Source: CAMLJR01 sp964631955 (GTDB lineage: Bacteria > Pseudomonadota > Gammaproteobacteria > Pseudomonadales > CAMLJR01). From it: 64,000 nt of DNA. How positions within the stretch are numbered: the first letter of the stretch is position 1; each line of letters opens with the position of its first letter. Shown here piece after piece: positions 35,178 through 46,654 of this stretch. Under the pieces are notes generated by a model. The model did not search any database. It saw only the letters and a program-made list of their open reading frames with translations, and was not told the DNA's origin. A program made the position numbers and the translations under genes. Where the stretch lies: assembly GCA_964631955.1 (NCBI GenBank), contig CAZWBA010000011.1, positions 54,163 to 118,162 of the forward strand. Reading direction: 5' to 3'.

Positions 35178-36688
35178 TATCGCTACTGCACATGCGCTCA
35201 ATTCGACATAAATTATTCGCCGGCGTATTGCTGACCACGGTGTCAGCGCTGATAACCTCCGGCCTGATCATGATCATTTATGATTTACGCGATTATCGCG
35301 GACGCCTGATCGAGGATTTGACCACTCAAAGTGATTTGCTCGGGCTGGCTAGCGCTGCAGCACTGCAGTTTAACGATGCAAAAGTGGCTACCGATAGCCT
35401 GGCCTCTCTAAAAGCCCGTCCGCAGATATTGGCGGCGGCGATTTACGATACAAAGGGTAAATTGTTCGCAACCTACAATAGCGCCGATATCGAGGAAACT
35501 TTTCCAGAACTGGCGGAAACGGACAGCCACCGCATCGCCGGTGATCGTGTAATGATATTTCGCCGGGTTATCGATCAGAACGAAATCTTAGGCACGATCT
35601 ATTTAAAGGCGGATTACCCGGTCTATCAGCGCGCATGGCAATACGCGAGTATCGTTCTCGGCGTAGCCTTGATAGCTCTTTTCATTGCAATGTTGTTATC
35701 GCTCTGGCTGCAGGCTCGGGTAGCGAAGCCGCTACTACAAATCACCGATCTCGCACGAAAAATTATCGAGGAACGAAACTTCAGCTTGCGCGCAACCACA
35801 AGCAGCGATGATGAGATCGGCTTTCTCACCGCCGCGTTCAACGATCTTCTTTCCGAAGTCGAATCCCGCAGTGCCGCGCTGGAATCCTCTAACGAAAAGC
35901 TCAGGCAACAAGCCGCCGAAAGAGAAATAGCATCAGCGGAGATTCAGCGACTTAATATTCAGCTTGAGCAACGCGTAACGGAGCGGACCATAGAATTGGA
36001 ACGCGCGAATAAAGAACTGGAAGCCTTCAGTTATTCGGTCTCGCACGATTTGCGCACACCGCTGCGCGCCATCGATGGTTTCAGTCAGGCGCTACTGGAA
36101 GATTACGCGGAAAAACTCGACGAGACCGGGCGCGATTATCTGGCGCGTGTACGTGCCGGCGCGCAGCGTATGGGCCACCTCATAGACGACCTTCTCAAGC
36201 TCGCGCGGGTCAGTCGCGCCGAACTGCATCCGGACCAGGTCGATTTGAGCGCCATCGCAAAAAATATTGTGGATGAATTACGCGAGAATAATCCGCAACG
36301 TAATGTGGTGGTGAATATCACTTCTGGCCTGACGAGTCATGGGGACGCGCAATTATTGCGTATCGCCCTGGAGAACCTGCTCAACAATGCCTGGAAATAT
36401 ACAGGAAAACGTACCGAGGCCCATATCGAGTTCGGTATGCGAACGCACAATGGTGAGGCTTGTTATTTCATAGAGGACAACGGTGCGGGCTTTGATATGG
36501 CGTACGCCAGCAAATTATTCGGGGCCTTTCAGCGCTTACATGATGCCAAGGATTTCCCTGGAACGGGTGTCGGCCTGGCCACCGTGCAGCGCATCATTCA
36601 TCGACATGGCGGCCATATCTGGGCGGAAGCCGCTGTAGATCGGGGCTCAGTTTTTTATTTCACGCTACCCACTGCGCAGGAGATCTAA
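35174..36688 (+). CDS. CHASE8-like sensor histidine kinase with HAMP
   Basis: The protein is 504 residues. A membrane helix (about 13-36) leads to a periplasmic domain of about 120 residues resembling CHASE8 (LLGLASAAALQFNDAKVATDSL, IYDTKGKLFATY). A second helix (about 155-180), a HAMP domain, a coiled coil and the HisKA region FSYSVSHDLRTPLRAIDGF follow. The ATPase domain is intact (ENLLNNAWKYT, FIEDNGAGFD, GTGVGLATV). This core resembles kinases that pair with Rcp1-like single-domain receivers, exactly what follows. It overlaps the YfiR-like gene by 4 bp. Confidence 0.93.
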   Translation: MISLLHMRSIRHKLFAGVLLTTVSALITSGLIMIIYDLRDYRGRLIEDLTTQSDLLGLASAAALQFNDAKVATDSLASLKARPQILAAAIYDTKGKLFATYNSADIEETFPELAETDSHRIAGDRVMIFRRVIDQNEILGTIYLKADYPVYQRAWQYASIVLGVALIALFIAMLLSLWLQARVAKPLLQITDLARKIIEERNFSLRATTSSDDEIGFLTAAFNDLLSEVESRSAALESSNEKLRQQAAEREIASAEIQRLNIQLEQRVTERTIELERANKELEAFSYSVSHDLRTPLRAIDGFSQALLEDYAEKLDETGRDYLARVRAGAQRMGHLIDDLLKLARVSRAELHPDQVDLSAIAKNIVDELRENNPQRNVVVNITSGLTSHGDAQLLRIALENLLNNAWKYTGKRTEAHIEFGMRTHNGEACYFIEDNGAGFDMAYASKLFGAFQRLHDAKDFPGTGVGLATVQRIIHRHGGHIWAEAAVDRGSVFYFTLPTAQEI

Positions 36689-37129
36689 ATGAACACCCGC
36701 CCCATTTTATTAGTGGAAGACAACCCCGATGATGAAGCATTGGCATTACGCGCCTTCACGAAAATTAACATCAGCAATAAAATCATCGTTGCGCGCGACG
36801 GCGTCGAAGCGCTCGATTATCTATTTTGTAGCGGCATTTATACCGAGCGCGACTTATCGGAACATCCATCCGTGGTGCTGCTCGATCTCAAGCTGCCAAA
36901 AATTGATGGCCTGGAAGTGTTGCGCCGTATTCGCGAACACGACGCAACAAAAATATTACCTGTGGTCATTCTGACGTCATCGAAAGAAGAGCAGGACATG
37001 GTGCAGGGATATAATTTCGGCGCCAACAGCTATGTGCGCAAGCCCATCGACTTCAATGAATTTGTCAGTGCTGTGAGCCAGCTGGGTGTTTACTGGTTAT
37101 TAATGAACGAATTACCGACAAAAATCTAG
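36689..37129 (+). CDS. Single-domain response regulator (Rcp1-like)
   Basis: The protein is 146 residues with a receiver domain only. The acidic pair is in LLVEDNPDD, the phospho-Asp in VVLLDLKLPKIDG, the Thr/Ser in LTSSKEE and the Lys in YVRKPID. There is no output domain, so it acts by protein contact or phosphotransfer. Its ATG directly follows the kinase stop codon, so the two are translationally coupled partners. Confidence 0.93.
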   Translation: MNTRPILLVEDNPDDEALALRAFTKINISNKIIVARDGVEALDYLFCSGIYTERDLSEHPSVVLLDLKLPKIDGLEVLRRIREHDATKILPVVILTSSKEEQDMVQGYNFGANSYVRKPIDFNEFVSAVSQLGVYWLLMNELPTKI

Positions 37130-37183
37130 CGCACAAAGAACGGTTTTAACCCGAATTTCGCGATCGCGCATGCGATCATCGCC

Positions 37184-37570
37184 ATGGCCAAAACACGAGA
37201 TAACGCAGGGTATAAATTGCTGAATATTTTAATCGTTGAAGACAATGAAACGGATTATCTTTTGTTATTGCGTCAGGTGAAGTTGGCTCTCATCGACGTC
37301 ACCTGCGCTCGCGCCGAAAATCGCGCCGAATTACAGCAAGCGCTAACCCAGGACTGGCATTTGATCATTACCGATTTCCATTTACCCGATATTGAGGAGA
37401 ATGAGCTGCTGAATACCATCGCAGCGGCCCATGCGGAAACACCCTGTATCGTTCTCAGCGGTTCAGTGACAAACCTGCAAAATATCCCCATGCCAGCCAA
37501 CGTTTTCGATTGCATCGAAAAAGGTAATCACCAGGCCCTGCATACTGCGCTGACGCGCCATTGGCAATAA
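37184..37570 (+). CDS. Second receiver-domain protein of the kinase operon
   Basis: The protein is 128 residues. A receiver fold is visible: LIVEDNETDYLLLL, phospho-Asp in LIITDFHLPD, Ser in VLSGSV and Lys in CIEKGN. It is shorter and more diverged than the preceding receiver, and the alpha4-beta5 region is compressed. It could be a phosphate sink or a relay receiver. It lies 54 bp after the Rcp1-like gene in the same direction. Confidence 0.85.
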   Translation: MAKTRDNAGYKLLNILIVEDNETDYLLLLRQVKLALIDVTCARAENRAELQQALTQDWHLIITDFHLPDIEENELLNTIAAAHAETPCIVLSGSVTNLQNIPMPANVFDCIEKGNHQALHTALTRHWQ

Positions 37571-37617
37571 TCCGAAGCTTTTCGCCACTGCGCAAACGGG
37601 GGCCTTGCCATATCATC

Positions 37618-37665
37618 GCCATGCGGTTTGTACCAACTCCACCGCATGGCCATCTCCCGTATAAT
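37618..37665 (+). promoter_or_regulatory. Perfect 10-bp inverted repeat and -10 box upstream of ygiQ
   Basis: GCCATGCGGT (37618-37627) and ACCGCATGGC (37641-37650) are perfect inverted copies separated by 13 bp. A perfect TATAAT follows at 37660-37665, without a good -35 at 17 bp. The repeat may be an operator over the -35 region or the 3' hairpin of the receiver operon (no T-run). Confidence 0.5.
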
Positions 37666-37696
37666 GCCGGCCTTATCCGATCTGCCGTACTCAGCC

Positions 37697-39949
<2,253 letters not shown>

Positions 39950-40111
39950 ACGGGGCATTTCCAGCAGCAGACCGGGCGCGACGAGTCGTATGGGCGACCG
40001 CCGCGAATATCGATGAATGACGCCCCGGTTATAAGCACATAGCTTTTTCGTCTTTCCTCCGCCAAATTGATGGCTATAGCATGCACGGCGTTTTTGCCCG
40101 GAAAGCCTTGC

Positions 40112-41083
40112 ATGAAAATCCGCAACCTCGATCCAGACGCACCGATCAGCCTCGAACATCAGGCGCTGGGACTGCCGCCTCTCGAAGAAGACATCACACA
40201 TCCCGGCGCCCACCCTTTCCGCCACGATCTGGTTTTGCTGTTCGCACTGCCCGCTGCGGCATTCTTCACCTATGTGCTCGGCTCATGGTTATTGCCTGCG
40301 GGCTGGCAACCGCTGCTGAACGAGCTGGCAGCAGGAATCGCTGGCGGTTCGTTCTGGACTGCGGCGCTGGTCGGGCTGCTCGCGCAGATCGTCGATGGCG
40401 CACTCGGTATGGCGTATGGCATCACGGCGACCACCTTTTTACTGTCATCGGGCGTCTCGCCAGCGGCAGCAACGGCCTCGGTGCATCTCGCCGAAGTTTT
40501 CACTACGGGCTTCTCCGCGTTTTCCCACTGGAAATTCGGCAACATCAACAAGACCCTGTTCAAGCGTCTGCTCATTCCAGGCATCATCGGTGCGGTGATC
40601 GGCGCGTACTTCATCACGACGGTCGACGGCAACGCGATCAAGCCTTTCATTTCCGCCTATCTGCTGATCATGGGCTTGTACGTTCTGATGAAGGCGTTTC
40701 GCAGAATCAGCGTGAAGCACGAGCCGCCAAAACATGTCGCCGGCCTCGCCCTCACGGGCGGCTTCGTCGATGCCGTCGGCGGTGGCGGCTGGGGGCCGGT
40801 GGTAACGACTTCGCTGATCGGCAGCGGTCAGGACCCGCGCAAAACCATCGGTTCGGTCAATGCGGCCGAATTCTTTCTGACGATGGTCGGCGGGGCCATG
40901 TTTGCGATCTTCGGCGGCTTCACGCACTGGACGGTTATCGCCGGCCTGATCGTCGGCGGCCTGTTCGCGGCACCATTTGCGGCGTGGCTATGCAGCCGGC
41001 TGCCGACACGCACGCTGTTGATCGTGGTCGGCCTGCTGATCAGCTTTTTGAGCTCGCTGAATCTCTGGAAGGCGCTGGCCTGA
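40112..41083 (+). CDS. TauE/SafE family sulfite/organosulfonate exporter-like permease
   Basis: The protein is 323 residues from MKIRNLDPDAPIS (GGAAAG upstream). A hydrophilic N-terminus of about 35 residues is followed by about eight membrane helices in two halves. Each half carries the family motif type: LAQIVDGALGMAYGITATTFL and ALTGGFVDAVGGGGWGPVVTTSL. Family members move sulfite, sulfoacetate or other anions across the inner membrane. The substrate cannot be read from sequence. It is convergent with glpK with only 7 bp between them. Confidence 0.9.
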   Translation: MKIRNLDPDAPISLEHQALGLPPLEEDITHPGAHPFRHDLVLLFALPAAAFFTYVLGSWLLPAGWQPLLNELAAGIAGGSFWTAALVGLLAQIVDGALGMAYGITATTFLLSSGVSPAAATASVHLAEVFTTGFSAFSHWKFGNINKTLFKRLLIPGIIGAVIGAYFITTVDGNAIKPFISAYLLIMGLYVLMKAFRRISVKHEPPKHVAGLALTGGFVDAVGGGGWGPVVTTSLIGSGQDPRKTIGSVNAAEFFLTMVGGAMFAIFGGFTHWTVIAGLIVGGLFAAPFAAWLCSRLPTRTLLIVVGLLISFLSSLNLWKALA

Positions 41084-41090
41084 TGCGCCC

Positions 41091-42569
41091 TTAGAATTCC
41101 CGGTTACACGCGGCAATAGCGTTACGCCATCCGGCCATTCTCAGCGCTGCCTCATCCCGCGAAATCATCGGCTCGAATACGCGATCGACCTGCCATTGCT
41201 CCGCGATTTCTTCGAGACTGCCCCAGACGCCGGCATTCAATCCCGCCAGATAGGCAGCACCGAGTGCGGTCGTTTCGATAATGCGCGGGCGAACGACGGG
41301 GACGCCGAGCAAATCGGCCTGATGTTGCATCAATAAATTGTTCACGCTCGCGCCGCCATCGACACGCAGTTCGCTGATCGGCGTCGCCGCGTCCTGCTGC
41401 ATCGCCAGTAACAGTTCGGCGGATTGATAGCCGATCGCTTCGAGTGCCGCACGCGCGATATGGGCTCGCGTGCTGCCCCGCGTCAGACCGAACATGGCGC
41501 CGCGCGCGCGTGGATTCCAGTGCGGCGAACCCAGCCCCGTGAACGCCGGAACGAAATAGACACCGCCGCTGTCGGGCACCGATATCGCCAGCGCTTCGAT
41601 TTCGCTCGAACTTTTAATGATGCCCAAACCGTCGCGCAACCATTGCACCACCGCGCCGGCAATGAACACGCTGCCTTCGAGCGCATACATCGGCGCGCCA
41701 TCGATTTGCGCCGCGCTCGTCGTCAATAACCCATGCTGCGATACGCACGCATTTTTGCCGGTCTGCATGAGCATGAAGCAGCCGGTACCGTAGGTGTTTT
41801 TGACCATGCCCGGTACATGGCAGGCCTGCCCGAATAACGCCGCCTGCTGATCGCCGGCGACGCCGCCAATTTTTATCGGCGCCCCGAATAAATCCGGCGA
41901 AGTGAAACCGTAATCCGCGCTCGATGCAAAAACCTGCGGCAAAATTTCTGCAGGAATATCGAGAATATCGAGCAGCTCGTCATCCCAGCGATTGCGATGA
42001 ATATCGAACAGCAGCGTGCGCGAAGCATTCGTCACGTCGGTCGCGTGCAGTCGCCCATTCGTTAAATTGAACAGCAGCCAGGAATCGGCGGTGCCGAAGG
42101 CAATTTCACCTTTTATCGCCAGTTCGCGTGCGCCCTCATGATGGTCGAGCAGCCACGCGAGCTTGGTTCCGGAAAAATACGGATCGAGCATCAGCCCCGT
42201 GCGCTCGCGAAATAGTTTTTCGTGCGTCTTCAACTGCCCGCAACGATCAGCGGTGCGCCGATCCTGCCAGACAATCGCGTTACCGATCGGCTCACCGGTT
42301 TTGCGATCCCACAACAAAGTGGTTTCGCGCTGATTGGTGATGCCGAGCGCAGCGACATCGCGCGCATGAATTCCCGCATTCACGAGCGCCTGCCGCGCCA
42401 CGGCGAGCTGACTGCGCCAGATATCGCGCGGATCGTGCTCGACCCAGCCCGGCTGCGGATAGATTTGCCGGTATTCCTGCTGGGCAGCGCCGCAGATTCG
42501 CGCATCGCGGTCGAACACGATCGCTCGCGAACTGGTCGTGCCCTGATCCAACGCCAGTACATAACGCAT
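41091..42569 (-). CDS. glpK: Glycerol kinase
   Basis: The protein is 492 residues of the FGGY family. It starts with the phosphate-1 motif LALDQGTTSSRAIVFD. GITNQRETTLLWD, WQDRRTA, GVAGDQQAALFGQ and FVPAFTGLGSPHWNPRARG are the conserved glycerol kinase blocks. It makes sn-glycerol 3-phosphate from glycerol and ATP. AGGAAAG lies before the ATG. No glpF or glpD is seen beside it; the metallophosphoesterase gene ends 10 bp upstream, so the two may be cotranscribed. Confidence 0.97.
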   Translation of the reverse strand: MRYVLALDQGTTSSRAIVFDRDARICGAAQQEYRQIYPQPGWVEHDPRDIWRSQLAVARQALVNAGIHARDVAALGITNQRETTLLWDRKTGEPIGNAIVWQDRRTADRCGQLKTHEKLFRERTGLMLDPYFSGTKLAWLLDHHEGARELAIKGEIAFGTADSWLLFNLTNGRLHATDVTNASRTLLFDIHRNRWDDELLDILDIPAEILPQVFASSADYGFTSPDLFGAPIKIGGVAGDQQAALFGQACHVPGMVKNTYGTGCFMLMQTGKNACVSQHGLLTTSAAQIDGAPMYALEGSVFIAGAVVQWLRDGLGIIKSSSEIEALAISVPDSGGVYFVPAFTGLGSPHWNPRARGAMFGLTRGSTRAHIARAALEAIGYQSAELLLAMQQDAATPISELRVDGGASVNNLLMQHQADLLGVPVVRPRIIETTALGAAYLAGLNAGVWGSLEEIAEQWQVDRVFEPMISRDEAALRMAGWRNAIAACNREF

Positions 42570-42579
42570 GGCAGCTTTC

Positions 42580-44289
42580 CTATTTTTTCTTCGCGGGTCG
42601 GGTAAGTATCACTCTGTCGATGATCTGCGGCGCGCTCGCCCGCGCATCATCGGGAACGATGCAACTGCGTTCGCCGCCCGGGCCGATTCTTTTCCACTTG
42701 CGCGGAACGCGGCGCAGGCCCACGGTGAAAATGGTCAGACTGCCATCCGCATCGATTTTCAGTCGCAGAAAATTTTTCCAGTCCTGGATTTTCAATGACG
42801 AGAAAGCCTCATTGGTATGGCGGCCAAAACCATTGAGCGAAATCAGCAGATACAGTCCCATGATGATCGAACCGAGCAGCCAGCCACCGACAACCATCGA
42901 GGCGCCCGCAGCCAGCATCTGGCCGGTCGAAGCGAACGGCAAACCGAATTGCTGAATGGTCAGATAACTGCTGAACCAGCCGATGCCGAATACCGCGAGC
43001 AGATGACTCAGGCCGTGCAACGTGCCGGCGATAAAACGATACGACCTTGAATGCGTATCGGTGAATAAATAAAAACTGAGAAAAATAAACGTGATCCAGA
43101 AGGCGGCGAGCGGCTCGTTGAGCGCGTGATTCGTCGTTCTGGCGAGAACGAACCAGAATTCGCTGAACGCGTGTGCAGACAGATCCAGATGCATTGCCCA
43201 TCCCGTCAGCAAATACAAAATACCGGTGACGAGGCCGAAAGCGGGATTGAGCGCCGTGAAAAATACATTTCGCCACGCGAGCCGGCGGGAAATTTTCTGA
43301 TCGGGAAATGTCTGCTGCAGCGTGAAATGATCGTCGAGCTGCTGCACATCGATACCATGCGTCGGATGCAGAAAGGCGCCGGCTCCGCCCGATGTGATTT
43401 TCTGCACGCCATCGGGCGATGCGTGGCGTCGGTAATGATGCAGATCGCCCGCGATGAACGCCGAAATTTTCTTATCGAATATTTTGCTTTCCAGAAATGC
43501 CAGATTGTTTTCGCTGTAATCGGCATCGCTGTTGCCGTACGCTTTCGCAAAAATCCAGTGCGGTTCCGCCACGCAGAGAATGATGCGATCGGTATCCTGC
43601 ATCTGTTCCGCTACCGAACACAAAAACCTGACCTGCGCATCGTCGATATCGGAATCGAGCTGAATATCGGTGCCGATCAGCCACCAGCCGTGCGGCAGTT
43701 TGACGGCGAAATAACTCGCTTTCTGCTCGGTCTTCCAGCCGCCGAACCAGCGCCCCGAGCAGAAAAGGCGCATGAACGATGCCAGTCCGTCGTACCAGTC
43801 GTGATTACCGGGAATGGCGAATACCTTCGGCGCGTTTTCAGGCGGCAGCGTTTCACTCAGGGCCGCTTCGTAACATTGCACCAGCTTTTGTCGATAGGCC
43901 GCGCGACTCGCCACGGGATAGACCTGATCGCCGCCGAACACGAGCAATTGTCCGCGCGCGGTATCGTGTGCCGTGCCGCTTTCGTCGAGCAACTTCAGCG
44001 CCGGCTGCGCCAGCCAGTAGGCAACGGCATAACTCGAATTCCAGCCATCGCCGGTATCGGCCGCATAATCCAGCCAGAACGGACCGTCATGCCTGTCGAA
44101 ATAATGCACCTCGCTTTTAACGGTGAGCGCTTCCATGAGACGAAAATCGGCGTGACGGCCGAACAGCGAAGACACGGCGACCGACATCGCCGTTCGAATC
44201 AATTGCCGCGGGTCGTACCAGCCCACCATCGGGCGATGCCTGACTTTGCCATTCGCCCCCACCATCACATCCCGCTTTGCATCTGTCAT
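42580..44289 (-). CDS. Membrane-bound metallophosphoesterase
   Basis: The protein is 569 residues from MTDAKRDVMVG, with AGGGAG 6 bp upstream; a TTG two codons earlier was rejected. The calcineurin-like motifs are present: DTGDGWN, FGGDQVYP, the Asn-His motif IPGNHDWYDG, AEPHW and AGDLHHYRRH. The C-terminal half (about 335-510) holds four or five membrane helices, followed by a soluble tail. Substrate unknown. It sits upstream of glpK in the same direction, hinting at a glycerophosphodiester or lipid-related role, but that is only context. GDQVYP-type membrane enzymes of this length occur in proteobacteria without an assigned function. Confidence 0.82.
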   Translation of the reverse strand: MTDAKRDVMVGANGKVRHRPMVGWYDPRQLIRTAMSVAVSSLFGRHADFRLMEALTVKSEVHYFDRHDGPFWLDYAADTGDGWNSSYAVAYWLAQPALKLLDESGTAHDTARGQLLVFGGDQVYPVASRAAYRQKLVQCYEAALSETLPPENAPKVFAIPGNHDWYDGLASFMRLFCSGRWFGGWKTEQKASYFAVKLPHGWWLIGTDIQLDSDIDDAQVRFLCSVAEQMQDTDRIILCVAEPHWIFAKAYGNSDADYSENNLAFLESKIFDKKISAFIAGDLHHYRRHASPDGVQKITSGGAGAFLHPTHGIDVQQLDDHFTLQQTFPDQKISRRLAWRNVFFTALNPAFGLVTGILYLLTGWAMHLDLSAHAFSEFWFVLARTTNHALNEPLAAFWITFIFLSFYLFTDTHSRSYRFIAGTLHGLSHLLAVFGIGWFSSYLTIQQFGLPFASTGQMLAAGASMVVGGWLLGSIIMGLYLLISLNGFGRHTNEAFSSLKIQDWKNFLRLKIDADGSLTIFTVGLRRVPRKWKRIGPGGERSCIVPDDARASAPQIIDRVILTRPAKKK

Positions 44290-44383
44290 GCTCAACTCCC
44301 TTGCCGGCGTTGATTTTTTTCGGCGGATTTACCGGAGTGCATTGCGGTTTCAATGCGAACCGCAGGAGATTCGACCAAGCATT

Positions 44384-45238
44384 CTAGCGATTGGCCCGCT
44401 CCCGAAACTGACGCGGCGTTTCACCGGTCGCGCGCCGGAATGTGGTGGAAAAATTGGCCGGAGAAGTGAAGCCCAGCGATAACGCAACTTCCTTGACGCT
44501 GGCATTATTCGTCAATAAACGTTTCGCGTGCGCAAGACGATTTTGCGCGAGATATTCGCCGATCGAACAGCCGCGGCTGACACGGAAACCGCGCGTCAAT
44601 TGTCTTATCGACAAATTGCACAATTTCGCCAGGTCATTCAGTGAAGGCAGCGAACCCATTTCGGCAAGCCGTTCATCGATCAATTTCAGCTTCACCGGCG
44701 ACAAGCCGCCGCGCTCCCGAACGTTATCGATCGCATTGCAGTAACGCGCGCTTTCGATGGCCACCTGGGCGAGCAGTAACTCACACATCGCTTCACCGGC
44801 AAACCCGGGATTGCGCATTTCCTCGCTGAGTTTGTGCAGTGTCGTGCGCATGCCCGGGCTGGCGATATTGAGCATCGCTTCGAGACGACGATCGGTCCAG
44901 CGCACATCGCCATCGAACCAGGCATCGATGGCGTGCGATTCGAAATCGCAAACGATCGATGAGTGACTGCTGCAGTCGCCGCGCGCGCGCACGGTTTGTC
45001 CCGGCGGCAATACATAGAGCGAGCCGATCGGCTTGAATTGATGCACGCTCCAGCGCTCGCTGAAACACACGCCGCCACTGCGCGGGCGCGCATTCAGCGT
45101 CATGTCGACACGATAGCCGCTCGGACAGCCGGAGACATCGACGGTCTGATCGACGAAATGCAGAATGCGTGCACGCCCGAGCGGAAATTGCCGCTCGATT
45201 TCAGCCCGCCCGACATGGAGTTTATTGGCCTGTCGCAA
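44384..45238 (-). CDS. AraC-family transcriptional regulator
   Basis: The protein is 284 residues. The two C-terminal helix-turn-helix motifs are clear: SLNDLAKLCNLSIRQLTRGFR and VKEVALSLGFTSPANFSTTFRR, ending GETPRQFRERANR. The N-terminal 160 residues form an effector domain of no obvious class. The start is TTG with AGGTG 5 bp upstream; an in-frame TGA four codons before it rules out a longer product. It diverges from the sulfotransferase gene, with 240 bp between them, and probably controls that cluster. Confidence 0.9.
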   Translation of the reverse strand: MRQANKLHVGRAEIERQFPLGRARILHFVDQTVDVSGCPSGYRVDMTLNARPRSGGVCFSERWSVHQFKPIGSLYVLPPGQTVRARGDCSSHSSIVCDFESHAIDAWFDGDVRWTDRRLEAMLNIASPGMRTTLHKLSEEMRNPGFAGEAMCELLLAQVAIESARYCNAIDNVRERGGLSPVKLKLIDERLAEMGSLPSLNDLAKLCNLSIRQLTRGFRVSRGCSIGEYLAQNRLAHAKRLLTNNASVKEVALSLGFTSPANFSTTFRRATGETPRQFRERANR

Positions 45239-45478
45239 CGCATCACCTCATCAAGTTTCGTCGCCGGTCGCCCACACCATCGGACGCGGACGCGATCGGC
45301 AATACACAAAAAACAGACGACAGTTTCCCCCGCGAAGGCGTCATGAGCAAGCGTCCCGGCTCCAAACCTTTGGCTCATCCGCATAGGCGAATGGCGTTTC
45401 GAAGCACGCCACCCAAACCTATACTGAGACGATGCTGCAGCCAGCTGTTTCGAATGTTGTCAATGCGAGGAATCAATT

Positions 45479-46627
45479 GTGGAAGGACATAAGGCGCTGC
45501 TCGATATCGCCAGAACCGAAACGGGACTCGACGATTTCGGGACCGATAGCTTTCTCGAAGGCCTGAAACGTCTGGTCGATGCGCTGAACGATGAGGCCAG
45601 GCTCAACGCCATCGGCGAAAAATTCATTCGCGAACGCATCCTCAATCATTTGAAACAGCGCCTGCAAATCGAAGACTGGTATCGCCGTCATCCGGAAATC
45701 GACGAGGAAAACATCAAGGCGCCACTCATCGGCATCAGCCTGCCGCGCACAGGCTCGACCGCGCTTTCATTTCTGCTCGCCGAAGATCCGCAGGCGCGCT
45801 CGCTGCGCCGACTCGAAGCCGCACAGCCCTGCCCGCCGCCGGGCGCACTGCTGGAGGCGAAGGTCGATCTCGATGCCGCGATGCAGCACGAAGCGGGATG
45901 GAAAGCGCATACGCCATCGGGTGAAAACGCGCCTGCCGAATGTCAGGATCTGATGGCGCTCGATTTCAAGTCGCAGATATTTCCCGCCTTCGCGCAAATT
46001 CCCTCGTATATGGATTGGCTGATGGATGCGGATTTGACGTCGACGTATCTCTACGAGCGCCGTGCATTGAAATTATTGCAATGGCGCATGCCGAACAAAC
46101 CGTGGCGACTGAAATGTCCGACGCATCTGATTTATCTCGAACATCTCAACAACGCATTTCCCGACGCGCGTTTCGTGATGACGCATCGCGATCCATCCGA
46201 TGTCATGCTGTCGGTCATCGATGTCTACGCCGATATCGTCAGCAAGTTTACCGATCATCTCGACATGCACTATCAGGCCGAACTCAATATCGAACAGTGG
46301 TCCAGAGGCATGCAGCGCGCACTGAAATTTAGAGATGCCACTGACTCTTTCGGTAAAAAGAACGATGCACGTTTTTACGACATTCATTTCCGCGCAATGC
46401 ACAACGATCCGATCGGCGAGGTGCGCGGTTTATATCAATGGTTAGATGAACCCGTCACCGCCGAATTCGAAGCCGGCATGGCGCGCTGGTGGAAGGAAAA
46501 TTCGGAAAATCGCGAACCGAGTTCGCGCAAGGATCCCGCAACATACGGTGTCGATCTCAATCAAGTGCGGCCGCTATTCGCGGATTATGTCGAACGCATG
46601 ACGAAATGGACGCAGCGCAGCGAATAA
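45479..46627 (+). CDS. Sulfotransferase family protein
   Basis: The protein is 382 residues. The 5'-phosphosulfate loop is in ISLPRTGSTALSFLLAED, and the 3'-phosphate-binding stretch is FVMTHRDPSDVMLSV. The family transfers sulfate from PAPS to a hydroxyl or amine; members of this subgroup are often found in lipid or steroid-linked clusters. The start is GTG with GAGGA 8 bp upstream. A -10-like TATACT lies at 45420-45425. The lipocalin-like unknown follows after 27 bp, so it is probably the first gene of the operon. The acceptor substrate is unknown. Confidence 0.85.
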   Translation: MEGHKALLDIARTETGLDDFGTDSFLEGLKRLVDALNDEARLNAIGEKFIRERILNHLKQRLQIEDWYRRHPEIDEENIKAPLIGISLPRTGSTALSFLLAEDPQARSLRRLEAAQPCPPPGALLEAKVDLDAAMQHEAGWKAHTPSGENAPAECQDLMALDFKSQIFPAFAQIPSYMDWLMDADLTSTYLYERRALKLLQWRMPNKPWRLKCPTHLIYLEHLNNAFPDARFVMTHRDPSDVMLSVIDVYADIVSKFTDHLDMHYQAELNIEQWSRGMQRALKFRDATDSFGKKNDARFYDIHFRAMHNDPIGEVRGLYQWLDEPVTAEFEAGMARWWKENSENREPSSRKDPATYGVDLNQVRPLFADYVERMTKWTQRSE

Positions 46628-46654
46628 GGCGAGCCCAACCACGAGGAAATTGAA

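Noticed and set aside
40081..41094. 337-codon frame overlapping the TauE/SafE gene in another phase
   Set aside because: The Arg/Asp-rich translation lacks membrane helices or a family match, whereas the chosen frame gives a typical permease.
43126..44313. 395-codon plus-strand frame opposite the metallophosphoesterase
   Set aside because: The minus strand carries all calcineurin-like motifs; this frame is a compositional shadow.
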